From Dolichospermum sp. ST_sed8 (GTDB lineage: Bacteria; Cyanobacteriota; Cyanobacteriia; Cyanobacteriales; Nostocaceae), in NCBI GenBank assembly GCA_028658405.1, contig JAKOGY010000024.1:1-34465 (forward strand): a DNA stretch of 34,465 bases, given 5' to 3'. The position numbers and the translations under genes were made by a program. The notes beneath the pieces are model-generated. The model ran no database searches and had not been told where the DNA came from. It saw nothing but the letters and a program-made list of their open reading frames with translations. Position 1 is the stretch's first letter; each line of letters opens with the position of its first letter. Below, piece after piece: positions 33,428-34,465 of this stretch.

Positions 33428-34393
33428 ATGATATCTGCTGTTTTGATTTTGGCTGCCTTGTTAGACTACTTAATAGGAGATCCTTGGGGTTGGCCTCACC
33501 CCGTGCGAGCTATGGGATGGGTAATTTCTCAATTGAGTAAACTAGCTCTCCAATATTGTCAAAATCCTCTTTCTCAGCGTCTGGCTGGAATTTTTCTGGG
33601 GATGATTGTGATGATTGGTAGTGGTTTAGTTGGCTGGATTATAGTTCAAAGTGCCAAGTGGGTACATCCATTTTTAGGAATTGTGGTAGAAAGCATTCTT
33701 GTTGCTAGTTGTTTTGCGCTCAAAAGTTTAGGAAATGCAGCTATAGAAGTTCTCCAACCTTTAATAAATGGAGAATTAGAAACAGCGCGACAGGTATTAA
33801 GTAATTATGTCGGTAGAGACACAGCCAATCTTTCCGCAGCGGAAATTCTCAGAGCTATCTTAGAAACCGTTACAGAAAATGCGACTGATGGTGTAATGGC
33901 TCCTCTTTTTTATACTATTATTGGTGCATTTATCCCTGTTATCGGTGCTGCCCCTTTGGCTTTAGCATATAAAGCTAGTAGCACCTTAGATTCAATGATT
34001 GGTTATAAAGAACTACCTTATACTTATCTTGGTTGGTTTAGTGCGCGGTGGGAAGATGGTTTTACTTGGTTGCCTTGTCGGTTAACAGTGATAACTTTAT
34101 CATTATTATCCTTAAAACCTGTAAATGTTTGGCGAATTTGTCGCCGCGACGCAATCAAAGATCCCAGTCCCAATTCTGGTTGGAGTGAATGCGCTTATGC
34201 TGCCGTTTTAGGTGTACAAATGGGAGGCATAAATTGGTATCGTGGAGTAGCTAAAGATAAACCACTTTTAGGAGATGCTATTTATGCCATTACTCCAGAT
34301 TCTATTTATAAAGCTTTACAATTAACCCAATATGCATTTTTACTGTGGTTAGGAATAGCAATATTTTGTCAGTTTTTAGTTGTCGGGGTTTAG
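33428..34393 (+). CDS. cobD: Adenosylcobinamide-phosphate synthase (CobD/CbiB)
   Basis: A membrane enzyme that attaches aminopropanol (phosphate) to adenosylcobyric acid, late in B12 (pseudocobalamin in cyanobacteria) synthesis. Length 321. The signature ALLDYLIGDPWGWPHPVRAMG opens the protein, YVGRDTANLSAAEILRAILE and ENATDGVMAPLFY follow near 130-165, and SMIGYKELPYTYLGWFSARWED near 195-215. Several membrane helices are visible (about 50-70, 80-98, 165-185, 300-318). No cobalamin riboswitch was recognised upstream; the leader is an STRR. Confidence 0.96.
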   Translation: MISAVLILAALLDYLIGDPWGWPHPVRAMGWVISQLSKLALQYCQNPLSQRLAGIFLGMIVMIGSGLVGWIIVQSAKWVHPFLGIVVESILVASCFALKSLGNAAIEVLQPLINGELETARQVLSNYVGRDTANLSAAEILRAILETVTENATDGVMAPLFYTIIGAFIPVIGAAPLALAYKASSTLDSMIGYKELPYTYLGWFSARWEDGFTWLPCRLTVITLSLLSLKPVNVWRICRRDAIKDPSPNSGWSECAYAAVLGVQMGGINWYRGVAKDKPLLGDAIYAITPDSIYKALQLTQYAFLLWLGIAIFCQFLVVGV

Positions 34394-34407
34394 CAATGCT
34401 CACTAAA

Positions 34408-34435
34408 GTAGGGGCGTATTGCAATACGCCCCTAC
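34408..34435. repeat. Perfect 28-base palindrome (GTAGGGGCGTATTG half-site)
   Basis: The two 14-base halves are exact reverse complements. It begins 15 bases after the cobD stop and would form a stable hairpin, so it may terminate cobD. It is of the same size and outline (GTAG...CTAC ends) as the palindromes at 7386 and 27593 but has a different core. Bases 34436-34465 show nothing more. Confidence 0.9.
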
Positions 34436-34465
34436 CTATCCGTTGGCTTCTACACCCGCCAGCCA

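Overview
The window is cyanobacterial and most likely comes from a filamentous, heterocyst-forming Nostocales genome. Four things point there: photosystem II cytochrome c550 (psbV) and a cyAbrB regulator; 13 copies of the HIP1 octamer GCGATCGC in 34.5 kb; many arrays of short heptamer tandem repeats (STRRs such as TAGGTAA, ATTACCA, TTAGTCA and CAACTGA); and a DevBCA-type exporter locus of the heterocyst-glycolipid family. The DNA is AT-rich, with small operons separated by repeat-filled gaps. No rRNA, tRNA or CRISPR array was recognised.

Left part (1-10 kb). An STRR is followed on the minus strand by acetate kinase (ackA), which lies 9 bases behind an 800-residue gene joining a DEDDh-type exonuclease domain to a P-loop ATPase. 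Then come a RhlE-type DEAD-box helicase with an altered motif III, a PD-(D/E)XK/DUF4351 protein with a Glu/Arg/Gly repeat, a DUF1995 protein, the sliding clamp dnaN, and convergent psbV. A perfect 12-bp hairpin separates dnaN from psbV.

Middle part (10-20 kb). It holds a secreted small protein, an acyltransferase, and a DevA/DevC/DevB-like exporter that looks damaged. devB has lost its N-terminal part at a junction with the oppositely oriented C-terminal half of a TetR-like regulator, and devA carries a 21-nt in-frame insertion that splits a HIP1 site. Next are an M20 amidohydrolase, a small possibly NusG-N-like protein, DUF2809 and DUF167 proteins with overlapping genes, an MscS channel, leuB, a small conserved protein and prepilin peptidase.

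Right part (20-34.5 kb). accD is followed by a roughly 210-bp tandem duplication covering the end of accD and the end of the convergent MFS transporter gene. Then come a coiled-coil membrane protein, a GT39 glycosyltransferase, a zinc-ribbon membrane protein, a 30-bp tandem repeat, a ClC-CBS chloride transporter or channel, and cyAbrB. The most notable locus follows: a PLMP/RRXRR/RuvC protein without an HNH domain (IsrB-like, IscB superfamily), preceded by about 200 nt of structured non-coding DNA that is a good candidate for its omega-RNA. The window closes with a cysteine-free Rrf2 regulator, cobD, and a perfect 28-bp palindrome.

Most genes are unlinked housekeeping functions. The accessory interest lies in the IsrB-like locus, the exonuclease-ATPase fusion, the rearranged dev locus and the dense small repeats. 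Family calls come from reading the proteins; no database search was run.
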